A DNA stretch of 54,729 bases from NCBI GenBank assembly GCA_903828665.1, contig CAIKMZ010000031.1, positions 1 through 54,729 of the forward strand, given 5' to 3'. The position numbers and the translations under genes are program-made. This DNA is from an uncultured beta proteobacterium (GTDB lineage Bacteria > Pseudomonadota > Gammaproteobacteria > Burkholderiales > Burkholderiaceae_C). Positions 19,707 to 29,399 of the stretch are shown piece by piece. Every line of letters starts with the position of its first letter. Within the stretch, counting starts at the first letter, position 1. The notes under the pieces are model-generated. The model was given only the letters and a program-made list of their open reading frames with translations, was not told where the DNA came from and made no database searches.

Positions 19707-19712
19707 TATAAT
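19707..19712 (+). promoter_or_regulatory. Probable -10 element of rpsO
   Basis: A consensus TATAAT lies 84 bases ahead of the rpsO ATG. No good -35 at standard spacing is visible, so the promoter call depends on the -10 and position. Confidence 0.4.
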
Positions 19713-19795
19713 CAGCAGGCTTTGCAACTCGCACAAGCGCACGTCAGGGGCAGTTCCAGCGCCTGACGCAAGTTCACACTCAACAGGAAATAGAC

Positions 19796-20062
19796 ATGAT
19801 CGCATCCAGTATCAAAGCCGCTGTCGTCAAGGACAACGCACGCCAGGCCGGCGACACCGGCAGTCCCGAAGTGCAGGTTGCCCTGCTGACGGCCCGTATC
19901 AACGAACTCACGCCGCACTTCAAGACGCACGCCAAGGACCATCATGGTCGCCGCGGCCTGCTGCGCATGGTGAGCCGCCGCCGCAAGCTGCTGGACTACC
20001 TCAAGTCCAAGGATGCTGACCGCTACACCGCGCTGATCACCAAGCTGGGTCTGCGCAAGTAA
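19796..20062 (+). CDS. rpsO: 30S ribosomal protein S15
   Basis: S15 binds the central domain of 16S rRNA early in assembly. The 88-residue protein has the family landmarks [19 protein letters not shown] and the highly conserved [23 protein letters not shown]. It is followed by a terminator and then pnp, the standard rpsO-pnp order of proteobacteria. Confidence 0.97.
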   Translation: MIASSIKAAVVKDNARQAGDTGSPEVQVALLTARINELTPHFKTHAKDHHGRRGLLRMVSRRRKLLDYLKSKDADRYTALITKLGLRK

Positions 20063-20080
20063 GCCTCAATTGAATGATGA

Positions 20081-20115
20081 ACGCCTGAGTTAGGTTCCTA
20101 GCTCAGGCGTTTTTT
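20081..20115 (+). terminator. Rho-independent terminator between rpsO and pnp
   Basis: ACGCCTGAGTTAG and CTAGCTCAGGCGT form a 13-bp stem (one G-T pair) with a GTTC loop, followed by a T-run. As in E. coli, it probably ends part of the rpsO transcripts and lets some read through into pnp. Confidence 0.85.
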
Positions 20116-20150
20116 ACTTCGGATCAGGCAAAAACGGAGCGAAGCTGTGT

Positions 20151-20221
20151 CATTCCAGAGGGGTTCAGAGCGAATTTCTCTGGAATGGCATCGTGTTCTG
20201 TGATGCTGAGTCCGGGCTCAG
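20151..20221 (+). promoter_or_regulatory. pnp leader stem-loops
   Basis: CATTCCAGAG (20151-20160) pairs perfectly with CTCTGGAATG (20178-20187), and a second hairpin, CTGAG (20206-20210) with CTCAG (20217-20221), follows about 40 bases before the pnp start. In E. coli a leader stem of pnp is cut by RNase III and degraded by PNPase, giving autoregulation. The same role here is inferred from position and structure. Confidence 0.5.
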
Positions 20222-20262
20222 GCGAAGTGGCCCGCACTTCCCAAAATGACCAGGAGAAAATA

Positions 20263-22386
20263 ATGAGCATATTCAGCAAAGTCACAAAGACTTTCCAATG
20301 GGGCCAGAACACCGTCACCTTGGAAACCGGCGAGATCGCACGCCAGGCCAATGGCGCGGTGATGCTCGACATGGACGGCACCGTCGTGCTGGCCACCGTG
20401 GTTGGCAAGACCGAAGGCAAGGCCGGCCAGGACTTCTTCCCCCTGACCGTGGACTACCTCGAAAAGACCTACGCTGCCGGCAAGATTCCGGGCAGCTTCT
20501 TCAAGCGTGAAGGCCGCCCCAGCGAGTTTGAAACGCTAACCAGCCGCCTGATCGACCGCCCGATCCGTCCGCTGTTCCCGGAAGGTTTTTTCAACGAAGT
20601 GCACGTTGTCGTGCACACGCTGTCGCTCAATCCTGAAGTCGATGCTGATATTGCGGCCCTGATTGCTGTCAGCGCGGCCTTGTCCGTCAGCGGCATCCCG
20701 TTCAGCGGCCCGATCGGTGCTGCCCGCGTGGGCTACATCAACGGTGAATACGTGCTCAATCCGGGTCAGACCGCGCGCAAGGACTCGGTGCTCGACCTGG
20801 TGGTTGCTGGCACCGAAGCGGCTGTCCTGATGGTCGAATCCGAGGCCAAGCAGCTGAGCGAAGAAATCATGCTTGGCGCCGTTGTGTTCGGCCATGAGCA
20901 GGGCAAGATCGCGATCAACGCGATTCACGAGCTGGTGCGTGATGCGGGCAAGCCGGCATGGGACTGGAAAGCCCCGGCCAAGGATGAACTCCTGATCGCC
21001 AAGGTTGGCGCCATTGCCAACGACAAACTGGCCGCCGCCTATCAGATCCGCAACAAGCAGGCTCGCACGCGCGCCTGCCGTGAGGCTTATGCCGTCGTGA
21101 TGGCGGACCTGAAGCTCGACGGCGTCGAGTTCGACAGCGTCAAGGTCGAAGGCATGCTGTTCGACATCGAAGCGCGCATCGTGCGCAGCCAGATCCTGGC
21201 CGGCGAACCACGCATCGACGGTCGCGACACGCGCACCGTGCGTCCGATCGAAATCCGCAACTCCGTGCTGCCGCGCACCCACGGTTCGGCCTTGTTCACG
21301 CGTGGCGAGACGCAGGCGCTGGTGGTGACCACACTGGGCACCGAGCGCGATGCACAGCGCATCGACGCGCTGGCCGGTGAGTACGAAGACCGTTTCCTGC
21401 TGCACTACAACATGCCTCCTTTCGCCACCGGCGAAACCGGTCGGGTCGGCACACCGAAGCGTCGCGAAATCGGCCACGGCCGCCTGGCCAAGCGGGCTCT
21501 GGTGGCGGTGTTGCCAAGCAAGGAAGATTTCCCCTACACGATGCGCGTGGTTTCGGAAATCACCGAATCGAATGGTTCTTCGTCGATGGCTTCGGTCTGC
21601 GGCGGTTGCCTCTCGCTGATGGACGCCGGCGTGCCGATCAAGGCGCATGTCGCCGGCATCGCCATGGGCCTGATCAAGGAAGAGAACCGTTTCGCCGTGC
21701 TGACCGACATCCTGGGCGATGAAGATCACCTGGGTGACATGGACTTCAAGGTGGCCGGCACCACCAACGGCATCACCGCTCTGCAGATGGACATCAAGAT
21801 CCAGGGCATCACCAAGGAAATCATGCAGGTGGCACTGGCCCAGGCCAAGGAAGCCCGCATGCACATCCTGGGCAAGATGCAGGAAGCGATGGCTGAGGCC
21901 AAGACCGAAGTGTCGAACTTTGCGCCGCGCCTGTTCACTATGAAGATCAATCCCGAGAAGATTCGCGACGTGATCGGCAAGGGTGGCGCGGTGATCCGTG
22001 CGCTGACGGAAGAAACCGGCACGCAGATCAACATCGATGAAGACGGCACGATTACCATCGCTGCGACCGATCCGACCAAGGCTGAAGAAGCCAAGCGCCG
22101 AATCGAGCAGATCACGGCTGAAGTTGAAATCGGCAAGATCTACGAAGGCCCGATCACCAAGATTCTGGACTTCGGCGCATTGGTCAATCTGCTGCCGGGC
22201 AAGGACGGCCTGCTGCACATCAGCCAGATCGCGCATGAGCGCGTCGAGAAGGTTTCCGACTACCTGTCGGAAGGCCAGATCGTTCGCGTCAAGGTCATGG
22301 AGACGGACGAAAAGGGCCGCATCAAGCTGTCCATGAAGGTGCTGCTGGATCGCCCGAATCAGGGTGGCCCGGACAACCACGCTTGA
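20263..22386 (+). CDS. pnp: Polyribonucleotide nucleotidyltransferase (PNPase)
   Basis: PNPase degrades RNA 3' to 5' with phosphate. The 707-residue protein has two RNase PH-like domains (about residues 1-145 and 310-545) joined by an all-helical domain, then a KH domain with [18 protein letters not shown] and an S1 domain near the C-terminus ([20 protein letters not shown]). The phosphorolytic core includes [20 protein letters not shown]. The start at 20263 has an AGGAG site seven to eight bases ahead. It ends ten bases before the oxidoreductase frame. Confidence 0.97.
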   Translation: MSIFSKVTKTFQWGQNTVTLETGEIARQANGAVMLDMDGTVVLATVVGKTEGKAGQDFFPLTVDYLEKTYAAGKIPGSFFKREGRPSEFETLTSRLIDRPIRPLFPEGFFNEVHVVVHTLSLNPEVDADIAALIAVSAALSVSGIPFSGPIGAARVGYINGEYVLNPGQTARKDSVLDLVVAGTEAAVLMVESEAKQLSEEIMLGAVVFGHEQGKIAINAIHELVRDAGKPAWDWKAPAKDELLIAKVGAIANDKLAAAYQIRNKQARTRACREAYAVVMADLKLDGVEFDSVKVEGMLFDIEARIVRSQILAGEPRIDGRDTRTVRPIEIRNSVLPRTHGSALFTRGETQALVVTTLGTERDAQRIDALAGEYEDRFLLHYNMPPFATGETGRVGTPKRREIGHGRLAKRALVAVLPSKEDFPYTMRVVSEITESNGSSSMASVCGGCLSLMDAGVPIKAHVAGIAMGLIKEENRFAVLTDILGDEDHLGDMDFKVAGTTNGITALQMDIKIQGITKEIMQVALAQAKEARMHILGKMQEAMAEAKTEVSNFAPRLFTMKINPEKIRDVIGKGGAVIRALTEETGTQINIDEDGTITIAATDPTKAEEAKRRIEQITAEVEIGKIYEGPITKILDFGALVNLLPGKDGLLHISQIAHERVEKVSDYLSEGQIVRVKVMETDEKGRIKLSMKVLLDRPNQGGPDNHA

Positions 22387-22425
22387 GCGTTTCCCGTGCC
22401 CTCGGTACGGGTGCGCGTGAAGCAC

Positions 22426-23427
22426 ATGACCATGAAAGCTATTGAAATCACTGCGTATGGCGCGCCGGACGTTTTGCGTCCGGGCGAACGTCCGATGCCG
22501 GTGCCGGGTGTCGGTGAGTTGCTCATTCGCGTGTCGGCCAGCGGCGTCAATCGCCCGGATGTGCTGCAGCGCACGGGCAACTACCCGGTTCCGCCTGGCG
22601 CCTCGGATATTCCGGGTCTGGAAGTGGCCGGCGTGATCGAGCAGGGCGATGCGCAGGCGCTCGCTGCGGCCGGCCTTGCGCTCGGCGACCGCGTATGCGC
22701 ATTGGTCAGTGGCGGCGGTTACGCGCAGTATTGTGTGGCACCTGTGGGCCAGTGCCTGCCGGTGCCCAGGGGTCTGAGCGATGTCGAGGCGGCCTCTCTG
22801 CCAGAGACAGTGTTCACGGTCTGGAGCAATGTGTTCGATCGTGGCTGCTTGCAGCCGGGCGAGACCTTGCTGGTGCAGGGCGGTACCAGTGGCATTGGTG
22901 TGACGGCGATTCAACTGGCCAGAGCGATGGGCTCCAAGGTGATTGCAACCGCTGGCAGCGACGAAAAGTGTGCTGCGTGCCTGGCCCTGGGTGCGGATCA
23001 TGCGATCAATTACAGGATGCATGATTTCCAGGAAGAGGTCAAGCGATTGACTGCGGGCCAGGGCGTCGATGTCATTCTCGACATGGTGGCCGGGAGCTAT
23101 GTGGCCAAGGAGATCGAGTGTCTGCGCGAGGATGGTCGCCTGGTCATCATCGCAGTGCAGGGCGGTGTCAAGAGCGACTTCAATGCCGGACTGCTGCTGC
23201 GGCGTCGTCTGACGGTGACAGGATCGACGTTGCGGCCGCGACCTGTGGCGTTCAAGCAGGCGATCACGCAGGCGTGTCTGAAGCACGTGTGGCCCTTGAT
23301 CGAGCAGGGGCGCGTCAAGCCGGTGATTCACAGCACGTTTGCGGCACAGGATGCGGCGCAGGCGCACGCGCTGATGGAGTCGAACCGGCATATTGGAAAA
23401 ATTGTTCTGACGTGGGGTGTGGCATGA
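22426..23427 (+). CDS. NAD(P)H quinone oxidoreductase, zinc-independent MDR family (PIG3-like)
   Basis: The 333-residue protein is a medium-chain dehydrogenase/reductase of the quinone oxidoreductase/PIG3 type. It has the N-terminal GroES-like domain ([20 protein letters not shown]), and a Rossmann domain with [20 protein letters not shown] at about 153-172. The cysteine and histidine ligands of catalytic zinc are absent, as in this subgroup. ATG codons at 22426 and 22432 are both possible starts. Its stop overlaps the tpiA start in ATGA, so the two are coupled. Confidence 0.9.
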   Translation: MTMKAIEITAYGAPDVLRPGERPMPVPGVGELLIRVSASGVNRPDVLQRTGNYPVPPGASDIPGLEVAGVIEQGDAQALAAAGLALGDRVCALVSGGGYAQYCVAPVGQCLPVPRGLSDVEAASLPETVFTVWSNVFDRGCLQPGETLLVQGGTSGIGVTAIQLARAMGSKVIATAGSDEKCAACLALGADHAINYRMHDFQEEVKRLTAGQGVDVILDMVAGSYVAKEIECLREDGRLVIIAVQGGVKSDFNAGLLLRRRLTVTGSTLRPRPVAFKQAITQACLKHVWPLIEQGRVKPVIHSTFAAQDAAQAHALMESNRHIGKIVLTWGVA

Positions 23428-24167
23428 GGAATAAGCTGATTGCAGGCAACTGGAAGATGAACGGCAGTCTGGCGGCCAACGAGAGCCTGATCAAAGGCTT
23501 GCTGGCTGGTTTGGGCTCGCCCGCCTGCCAGGTCTCGGTTTGTGCGCCGGCTGTCTACCTGGCGCAGTGCCAGAGCCTTCTGGCCGGAAGCGCCATCAGC
23601 CTGGGTGCGCAGGATTTGTCGCAACACGAGGCGGGTGCTTTCACCGGTGAAGTGTCCGGCGCGATGCTGCGCGAGTTCGGCGTTCGCCATGTGCTGGTCG
23701 GCCACTCGGAGCGGCGCCAGTACCATTTCGAAACCGATGCCCAGGTGGCGCTCAAGGCCGCGCGTGCGCTGGCCTGTGGCATCACGCCGATCGTGTGTGT
23801 TGGCGAGACCCTTGCCGAGCGCGAAGCCGGCAAGACCGACGAGGTGGTCAAACGCCAACTCGCGGCCGTCATCCATGCCAACGGTCACTGCATCAGCGAG
23901 GTCGTGGTCGCGTATGAACCGGTGTGGGCCATCGGCACCGGCAAGACCGCCAGCACCGAGCAGGCGCAGCAAGTGCACGCGGTATTGCGCGCCCAATTAC
24001 GCGCAGCTTCGGCGCACGCGGATCGCATTCACATTCTTTACGGTGGCAGCATGAATGCGGCCAATGCCGCGCAGCTTCTGGCGCAACCTGATATCGATGG
24101 CGGCCTGGTCGGTGGCGCCGCGCTCAAGGTTGCCGATTTTCTGTCGATCATTGCCTCGGCCCATTGA
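23424..24167 (+). CDS. tpiA: Triose-phosphate isomerase
   Basis: TpiA interconverts dihydroxyacetone phosphate and glyceraldehyde 3-phosphate. The 247-residue protein begins [15 protein letters not shown] with the catalytic Lys, has the catalytic His in VLVGHSERR and the catalytic Glu in [14 protein letters not shown], and the phosphate loop [10 protein letters not shown] near the C-terminus. The start overlaps the stop of the upstream oxidoreductase by four bases. secG follows 41 bases later. Confidence 0.97.
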   Translation: MRNKLIAGNWKMNGSLAANESLIKGLLAGLGSPACQVSVCAPAVYLAQCQSLLAGSAISLGAQDLSQHEAGAFTGEVSGAMLREFGVRHVLVGHSERRQYHFETDAQVALKAARALACGITPIVCVGETLAEREAGKTDEVVKRQLAAVIHANGHCISEVVVAYEPVWAIGTGKTASTEQAQQVHAVLRAQLRAASAHADRIHILYGGSMNAANAAQLLAQPDIDGGLVGGAALKVADFLSIIASAH

Positions 24168-24208
24168 CTCGTTTCAAGGCCGGGCTGTTACCAATTTAGG
24201 AGTATTTC

Positions 24209-24562
24209 ATGAGTGTTTTTTTGACCATTCTTCTCGCTGTTCAGATGATCGCAGCCGTGGCCATGATCGGCTTAATCCTAGTGCAACATGGCAAAGGCGC
24301 CGATATGGGCGCGGCCTTTGGCAGCGGCGGATCGGGCAGCCTGTTCGGCGCCAGCGGCAGTGCCAATTTCCTGTCGCGCACGACCGCCGTGTTGGCGACG
24401 GTGTTCTTTGCGTGCACCTTGTTGCTCGCTTATTTCGGCGCTGCGCGCCCGGTGGCAAGTTCCGGCAGCGTGCTTGAAAGCGCGCCCGTGACGGCACCGA
24501 CTCCGGCAGCGGTCATGCCAGCGTTGCCCGCATCCGGCGCAGCGCAAATTCCGTCCAAATAA
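24209..24562 (+). CDS. secG: Preprotein translocase subunit SecG
   Basis: SecG is the small SecYEG subunit that assists SecA-driven export. The 117-residue protein has two membrane segments (about residues 2-22 and 53-73) flanking the conserved LVQHGKGADMGAAFGSGGSG loop and SLFGASGSANFLSR. The C-terminal 40 residues are Ala/Pro-rich and probably disordered, usual for betaproteobacteria. A GGAGT site precedes the ATG. The tRNA-Leu gene follows. Confidence 0.95.
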   Translation: MSVFLTILLAVQMIAAVAMIGLILVQHGKGADMGAAFGSGGSGSLFGASGSANFLSRTTAVLATVFFACTLLLAYFGAARPVASSGSVLESAPVTAPTPAAVMPALPASGAAQIPSK

Positions 24563-24678
24563 TTGCTGCCGATATTGAGCAACTGCGTCGGGAAACAGCG
24601 TGTTTTCAGGGTAAACTGCACGCTGTCTTGAAAGCTAAAACCGCTTGGTTCCTCACGCAATCCAGACATCTGAAAGCC

Positions 24679-24763
24679 GCCGTCGTGGTGAAATTGGTAG
24701 ACACGCTATCTTGAGGGGGTAGTGGCGAAAGCTGTGCGAGTTCGAGTCTCGCCGACGGCACCA
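24679..24763 (+). tRNA. tRNA-Leu (anticodon GAG)
   Basis: An 85-base class II tRNA with acceptor GCCGTCG/CGACGGC, anticodon stem CTATC/GGTAG, loop TTGAGGG (anticodon GAG, reads CUC/CUU), a long variable arm, T loop TTCGAGTC and encoded CCA. It lies between secG and nuoA with no terminator on either side, so it may be part of a long transcript. Confidence 0.96.
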
Positions 24764-24774
24764 GATAGACATGC

Positions 24775-24788
24775 TTGATGTGGATCAA
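24775..24788 (+). promoter_or_regulatory. Perfect FNR/ANR-type box ahead of the nuo operon
   Basis: TTGATGTGGATCAA is an exact match to the FNR-family consensus TTGAT-N4-ATCAA. It is centred 41-42 bases before the nuoA ATG, between the tRNA 3' end and the first nuo gene. E. coli FNR represses nuo without oxygen. The position leaves almost no leader if it acted as a class II activator site, so repression or roadblocking is the likelier mode. Confidence 0.65.
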
Positions 24789-24822
24789 AGCAGCAAGCGC
24801 CAACTTGGATCAGAATCGACCG

Positions 24823-25182
24823 ATGAATCTTGATCAGTACCTGCCAGTCCTCTTGTTCATCCTGATCGGCTTAGTTGTAGGCATCGCCCCTCAGGTTCTC
24901 GGATACATCCTCGGACCCAATCGTCCCGACCCCGCCAAAAATTCTCCTTACGAATGCGGCTTCGAAGCCTTCGAAGATGCCCGCATGAAGTTCGATGTGC
25001 GCTACTACCTGGTAGCCATTCTGTTCATCCTTTTCGATCTTGAAATTGCGTTCCTGTTCCCCTGGGCTGTTTCGCTCAAGGAGATTGGCGCAGTGGGGTT
25101 CTGGGCGATCATGGAGTTTGTCGGCATTCTTGTCATCGGCTTTGTGTACATGTGGAAAAAAGGGGCCCTTGACTGGGAATGA
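24823..25182 (+). CDS. nuoA: NADH-quinone oxidoreductase subunit A
   Basis: NuoA is a membrane subunit at the junction between the hydrophilic and membrane arms of complex I. The 119-residue protein has three membrane helices and the conserved loop [20 protein letters not shown] carrying the Cys that is exposed in the deactive enzyme. The start ATG at 24823 is preferred to an upstream in-frame codon because the family begins with [10 protein letters not shown]. nuoB starts four bases after its stop. Confidence 0.97.
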   Translation: MNLDQYLPVLLFILIGLVVGIAPQVLGYILGPNRPDPAKNSPYECGFEAFEDARMKFDVRYYLVAILFILFDLEIAFLFPWAVSLKEIGAVGFWAIMEFVGILVIGFVYMWKKGALDWE

Positions 25183-25186
25183 CGCA

Positions 25187-25666
25187 ATGATTGAAGGCGT
25201 ATTAAAAGAAGGTTTCATTACCACCACGTACGACACGGTGATGAACTGGGCCAAGACCGGTTCGCTCTGGCCTGCGACGTTCGGTCTGGCCTGTTGTGCG
25301 GTCGAAATGATGCAGTCCGCCGCGGCCCGTTATGACATCAGCCGCTTTGGCGCCGAGGTCTTTCGCGCCAGCCCGCGGCAGGCGGACTTGATCATCGTTG
25401 CCGGCACGCTGTGCAACAAGATGGCGCCGGCCTTTCGCAAGGTCTATGACCAGATCGCCGAGCCACGGTGGGTGATCTCGATGGGTTCCTGTGCCAACGG
25501 CGGTGGCTATTACCACTACAGCTATTCCGTGGTGCGCGGTTGTGACCGCATCGTGCCGGTCGATATCTACGTGCCAGGCTGCCCGCCCACCGCGGAAGCC
25601 CTGCTTTACGGCATCATCCAGTTGCAACACAAGATTCGCCGCACGCAAACGATTGCACGCACCTGA
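25187..25666 (+). CDS. nuoB: NADH-quinone oxidoreductase subunit B
   Basis: NuoB carries the N2 [4Fe-4S] cluster that reduces quinone. The 159-residue protein has the tandem Cys pair in [10 protein letters not shown] and further ligands in GSCANGG and [11 protein letters not shown]. It begins [17 protein letters not shown], as in other betaproteobacteria. It follows nuoA by four bases and is separate from nuoC, unlike the fused nuoBCD-type arrangements. Confidence 0.97.
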   Translation: MIEGVLKEGFITTTYDTVMNWAKTGSLWPATFGLACCAVEMMQSAAARYDISRFGAEVFRASPRQADLIIVAGTLCNKMAPAFRKVYDQIAEPRWVISMGSCANGGGYYHYSYSVVRGCDRIVPVDIYVPGCPPTAEALLYGIIQLQHKIRRTQTIART

Positions 25667-25676
25667 AGGAATGGCG

Positions 25677-26285
25677 ATGACCACGTACGCTGTAACTCCC
25701 GAGGCCACCAAGGCCAGTGTTGAAACTGCCCTGGGCCCGCTGCTCAAGCGCAGTTTTGTTCGTCTGGGCGAACTCACGATCTTCGTCGATGCCGCCGATT
25801 ATCTGCAGGCGGCCAAGATCCTGCGCGATGACCCTGGCTGCCGGTTCGAGCAGTTGATGGACCTGTGCGGGGTTGATTACTCAACGTACAAGGACGAGCC
25901 GCAAGTCGGCTTGCGCTTTTGCGTCGTGTGCCATCTTCTGTCGGTGAGCCTCAACCAGCGCGTGCGGCTCAAGGTGTTTGCGCCGGATGACAACTTCCCG
26001 GTCGTTCAATCCTTGTGCGACATCTGGAATTCTGCCAACTGGTTTGAGCGCGAGGCATTTGATTTGTTCGGTATCGTGTTCGAAGGGCATGCGGATCTGC
26101 GCCGCATCCTGACCGACTACGGTTTCATCGGCCACCCGTTCCGCAAGGATTTCCCGGTGTCGGGCCACGTCGAGATGCGTTATGACGCCGAGCAAAAGCG
26201 CGTCGTCTACCAGCCGGTCACGATCGAGCCACGCGAAATCACTCCGCGCATCATCCGTGAAGAAAATTACGGAGGCGTGCATTAG
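25677..26285 (+). CDS. nuoC: NADH-quinone oxidoreductase subunit C
   Basis: NuoC is a peripheral-arm subunit that supports NuoD and NuoB. The 202-residue protein has the 30-kDa signature [20 protein letters not shown] with [19 protein letters not shown]. An ATG at 25671 is in frame, but AAGGA is better spaced for 25677. NuoC and NuoD are separate here, in contrast to the E. coli fusion. Confidence 0.96.
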   Translation: MTTYAVTPEATKASVETALGPLLKRSFVRLGELTIFVDAADYLQAAKILRDDPGCRFEQLMDLCGVDYSTYKDEPQVGLRFCVVCHLLSVSLNQRVRLKVFAPDDNFPVVQSLCDIWNSANWFEREAFDLFGIVFEGHADLRRILTDYGFIGHPFRKDFPVSGHVEMRYDAEQKRVVYQPVTIEPREITPRIIREENYGGVH

Positions 26286-26296
26286 GCATTTTGGTC

Positions 26297-27550
26297 ATGG
26301 CTGAAATAAAAAACTACACCCTCAATTTTGGGCCGCAACATCCGGCTGCGCACGGCGTTCTGCGCCTGGTGCTGGAACTCGACGGCGAAGTGATTCAACG
26401 CGCTGATCCGCACATCGGGCTGCTGCATCGCGCCACCGAAAAGCTGGCTGAAACCAAGACCTATATCCAGGCGCTGCCCTACATGGATCGTCTCGACTAC
26501 ATGTCGATGATGTGCAATGAGAGTGCGTATTGCCTTGCGCTGGAAAAGATGCTCGGCATCGAAGTGCCGATACGCGCGAAGTACATCCGCGTCATGTTCT
26601 GTGAGATCACACGTCTGCTCAACCATCTGCTGTGCATTGGCGCGGGCGCGCTCGACTGCGGCGCGATGACGGTCATGCTGTACGCGTTTAGGGAGCGGGA
26701 AGACCTGCTCGACATGTACGAGGCGGTCAGCGGCGCGCGCATGCATGCCGCCTACTTCAGGCCCGGCGGCGTCTACCGCGATCTGCCCGACACCATGGCA
26801 AAGCACCAGCCCAACAAGATCCGCAGCGCCAAGTCGACCGAGAACCTGAACCGCAATCGCCAGGGTAGCCTGCTCGATTTCATCGACGATTTCACGCAGC
26901 GTTTCCCGACTTATCTGGCCGAATACCACACGCTGCTGACCGATAACCGCATCTGGAAACAGCGCACCGTCGGCATCGGCGTTGTCACGCCGGAACGCGC
27001 CCTCAATCTGGGTTTCAGCGGCCCAATGTTGCGCGGCTCTGGCATCGAATGGGATCTGCGCAAGAAGCAACCGTACGAGATTTACGACCAGCTCGATTTC
27101 GACATCCCGGTCGGCAAGACCGGCGACAACTACGATCGCTATCTGGTGCGCATGGAAGAGATGAAGCAGTCGAACCGCATCATCAAGCAGTGCGTTGACT
27201 GGCTGCGCGTCAATCCGGGTCCTGTCATCACCGACAACCACAAGATTGCGCCGCCGAACCGTGAATCCATGAAGTCCAACATGGAAGAACTGATTCACCA
27301 CTTCAAGCTCTTCACCGAAGGCTTTGCCGTCCCCGAGGGCGAGGCCTACGCGACGATCGAGCATCCGAAGGGCGAGTTCGGCATTTACATGGTGAGCGAC
27401 GGGGCCAACAAACCCTACCGCATGAAGATCCGTCCCCCGGCCTTTGTACATTTGTCGGCGCTGGGTGAGATGGGACGTGGGCACATGATTGGCGACGCGG
27501 TGGCCATCATTGGTTCGTTGGATATTGTGTTTGGGGAAGTTGATCGATGA
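26297..27550 (+). CDS. nuoD: NADH-quinone oxidoreductase subunit D
   Basis: NuoD forms the quinone-binding pocket with NuoB. The 417-residue protein has the 49-kDa landmarks [18 protein letters not shown] (with the quinone-headgroup His) and [16 protein letters not shown] [18 protein letters not shown], ending with [17 protein letters not shown] at 26291 is in frame, but ATG at 26297 gives the usual [10 protein letters not shown] start. It overlaps nuoE by four bases. Confidence 0.97.
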   Translation: MAEIKNYTLNFGPQHPAAHGVLRLVLELDGEVIQRADPHIGLLHRATEKLAETKTYIQALPYMDRLDYMSMMCNESAYCLALEKMLGIEVPIRAKYIRVMFCEITRLLNHLLCIGAGALDCGAMTVMLYAFREREDLLDMYEAVSGARMHAAYFRPGGVYRDLPDTMAKHQPNKIRSAKSTENLNRNRQGSLLDFIDDFTQRFPTYLAEYHTLLTDNRIWKQRTVGIGVVTPERALNLGFSGPMLRGSGIEWDLRKKQPYEIYDQLDFDIPVGKTGDNYDRYLVRMEEMKQSNRIIKQCVDWLRVNPGPVITDNHKIAPPNRESMKSNMEELIHHFKLFTEGFAVPEGEAYATIEHPKGEFGIYMVSDGANKPYRMKIRPPAFVHLSALGEMGRGHMIGDAVAIIGSLDIVFGEVDR

Positions 27551-28035
27551 TCTCCGAAGAATCAAAAGCGCGCTTCGCTCAAGAAGTTGAAAAATACCCG
27601 GCGGACCAGAAGCAGTCTGCGGTCATGGCCTGTCTGGCCATCGTCCAGCAGGAACTCGGCTACGTCAGCACGGAGAGTGAAGCCTTGGTGGCAGACTATC
27701 TTGGCATGGCGCCGATGGCCGTGCACGAGGTCACCACCTTCTACAACATGTACAACCAGAAACCGGTTGGCAAGTACAAGCTCAATGTCTGCACTAATCT
27801 GCCGTGCCAGTTGCGCGATGGCGGGCGGGCCCTCGAGCACCTTGAGCACAAGCTCGGCGTGCACATGGGCGAGACGACGCCGGACGGCATGTTCACCTTG
27901 CAGCAGTGTGAATGCCTGGGCGCCTGCGCCGATTCACCGGTGCTGCTGGTCAATGACCAGACGATGTGCAGCTTCATGAGCAATGACAAGCTGGACCAGC
28001 TGGTCGATGGCCTGCGCGCTGCGGGGGACAAATGA
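27547..28035 (+). CDS. nuoE: NADH-quinone oxidoreductase subunit E
   Basis: NuoE is the 24-kDa thioredoxin-like subunit with the N1a [2Fe-2S] cluster. The 162-residue protein has ligands in CTNLPC and CLGAC, in the segments [14 protein letters not shown] and [13 protein letters not shown]. It overlaps nuoD and nuoF by four bases each, indicating coupled translation of the NADH-input module. Confidence 0.97.
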   Translation: MISEESKARFAQEVEKYPADQKQSAVMACLAIVQQELGYVSTESEALVADYLGMAPMAVHEVTTFYNMYNQKPVGKYKLNVCTNLPCQLRDGGRALEHLEHKLGVHMGETTPDGMFTLQQCECLGACADSPVLLVNDQTMCSFMSNDKLDQLVDGLRAAGDK

Positions 28036-29387
28036 TGACGGCTGAACAAATTCTGGCCCAATTTCAATCGAACGGCGCGCAGACCTGTTTTCACGGGCGT
28101 CATATCAACCCGCAGATTTTGGCCGGACTGAACAGCAGCAGCTGGCATCTGCAGGACTACTTGGCACGCGGTGGCTACGAGGCGCTGCGCAAGGTTCTCG
28201 GCAAGGACGGCAGCGAGGGCTTGACGCCCGAGCAGGTCATCGCCACGGTGAAGGAGTCCGGTCTGCGTGGACGCGGCGGCGCCGGTTTTCCGACCGGTCT
28301 AAAGTGGAGCTTCATGCCGCGCCAGTTCGCGGGCCCGAAGTTCCTGATGTGCAATTCCGACGAAGGCGAGCCCGGCACCTGCAAGGATCGTGAAATCCTG
28401 CAATACAACCCGCATATCGTGATCGAAGGCATGATCATCGCCGCCTATGCGATGGGCATCGGCACCGGCTACAACTACATCCACGGCGAGATTTTCCAGA
28501 CCTATCAGCGTTTTGAAGAAGCGCTGGCCGAAGCGCGCGCAGCGGGCTTGCTCGGCGACAACATACTGGGCAGCGGTTTCAACTTTCAGCTGCACGCATT
28601 TCACGGCTACGGCGCCTACGTTTGTGGCGAGGAAACCGCTTTGCTGGAATCGGTCGAGGGCAAGAAGGGCCAGCCCCGCTACAAGCCGCCGTTTCCGCCG
28701 AGCTATGGCTTGTACGGCAAGCCGACCAACATCAACAACACAGAAACCTTTTCTGCCGTGCCATGGATCATCCGCAATGGCGGCAAGGCCTATCTGGAAT
28801 GCGGCAAGCCCAACAACGGCGGCACCAAGATTTTTTCGGTCAGCGGCGACGTCGAATTGCCGGGCAATTATGAAATCCCGATGGGCACGCCGTTCTCCAA
28901 GCTGCTCGAACTCGCCGGCGGGGTGCGCAAGGGGCGCCAGCTCAAGGCCGTGATTCCCGGCGGCTCATCCACACCGGTCCTGCCGGCCTCGATCATGATG
29001 GATTGCACGATGGACTATGACTCCATCGCCAAGGCCGGCTCGATGCTGGGCTCGGGTGCGCTCATCGTCCTAGATGACAGCCGCTGTATGGTCAAGAGCC
29101 TGCAACGCCTGAGCTATTTTTACATGCACGAGTCCTGCGGCCAGTGCACACCGTGTCGCGAAGGCACGGGCTGGCTGTATCGCGTTGTCGACCGGATCGA
29201 AAACGGCCAGGGGCGCCCCGACGACATGGACCTGCTCGATAACGTGGCCGAGAGCATCATGGGACGCACGATCTGCGCGCTGGGCGATGCGGCCGCGATG
29301 CCGGTGCGGGCCATGCTCAAGCATTTCCGTCCTGAATTTGAATACCACGTAGCGCACAAGACCTGCATGGTCCCGGCCTACGTCTGA
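28032..29387 (+). CDS. nuoF: NADH-quinone oxidoreductase subunit F
   Basis: NuoF binds NADH and FMN and carries cluster N3. The 451-residue protein has the NADH motif [13 protein letters not shown], the FMN loop [15 protein letters not shown], the NADH/FMN region [14 protein letters not shown], and the [4Fe-4S] ligands in [15 protein letters not shown] with a later Cys in GRTICALGD. Two consecutive ATG codons open the gene; the first overlaps the nuoE stop. Confidence 0.97.
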   Translation: MMTAEQILAQFQSNGAQTCFHGRHINPQILAGLNSSSWHLQDYLARGGYEALRKVLGKDGSEGLTPEQVIATVKESGLRGRGGAGFPTGLKWSFMPRQFAGPKFLMCNSDEGEPGTCKDREILQYNPHIVIEGMIIAAYAMGIGTGYNYIHGEIFQTYQRFEEALAEARAAGLLGDNILGSGFNFQLHAFHGYGAYVCGEETALLESVEGKKGQPRYKPPFPPSYGLYGKPTNINNTETFSAVPWIIRNGGKAYLECGKPNNGGTKIFSVSGDVELPGNYEIPMGTPFSKLLELAGGVRKGRQLKAVIPGGSSTPVLPASIMMDCTMDYDSIAKAGSMLGSGALIVLDDSRCMVKSLQRLSYFYMHESCGQCTPCREGTGWLYRVVDRIENGQGRPDDMDLLDNVAESIMGRTICALGDAAAMPVRAMLKHFRPEFEYHVAHKTCMVPAYV

Positions 29388-29399
29388 GCGAGTCACAAG

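Noticed and set aside
20536..23391. Open frame of 951 codons on the minus strand opposite pnp and the oxidoreductase gene
   Set aside because: It is an antisense shadow of two well-identified genes with GC-rich codon bias; the translation is Arg/His/Gln-rich with no recognisable domain.
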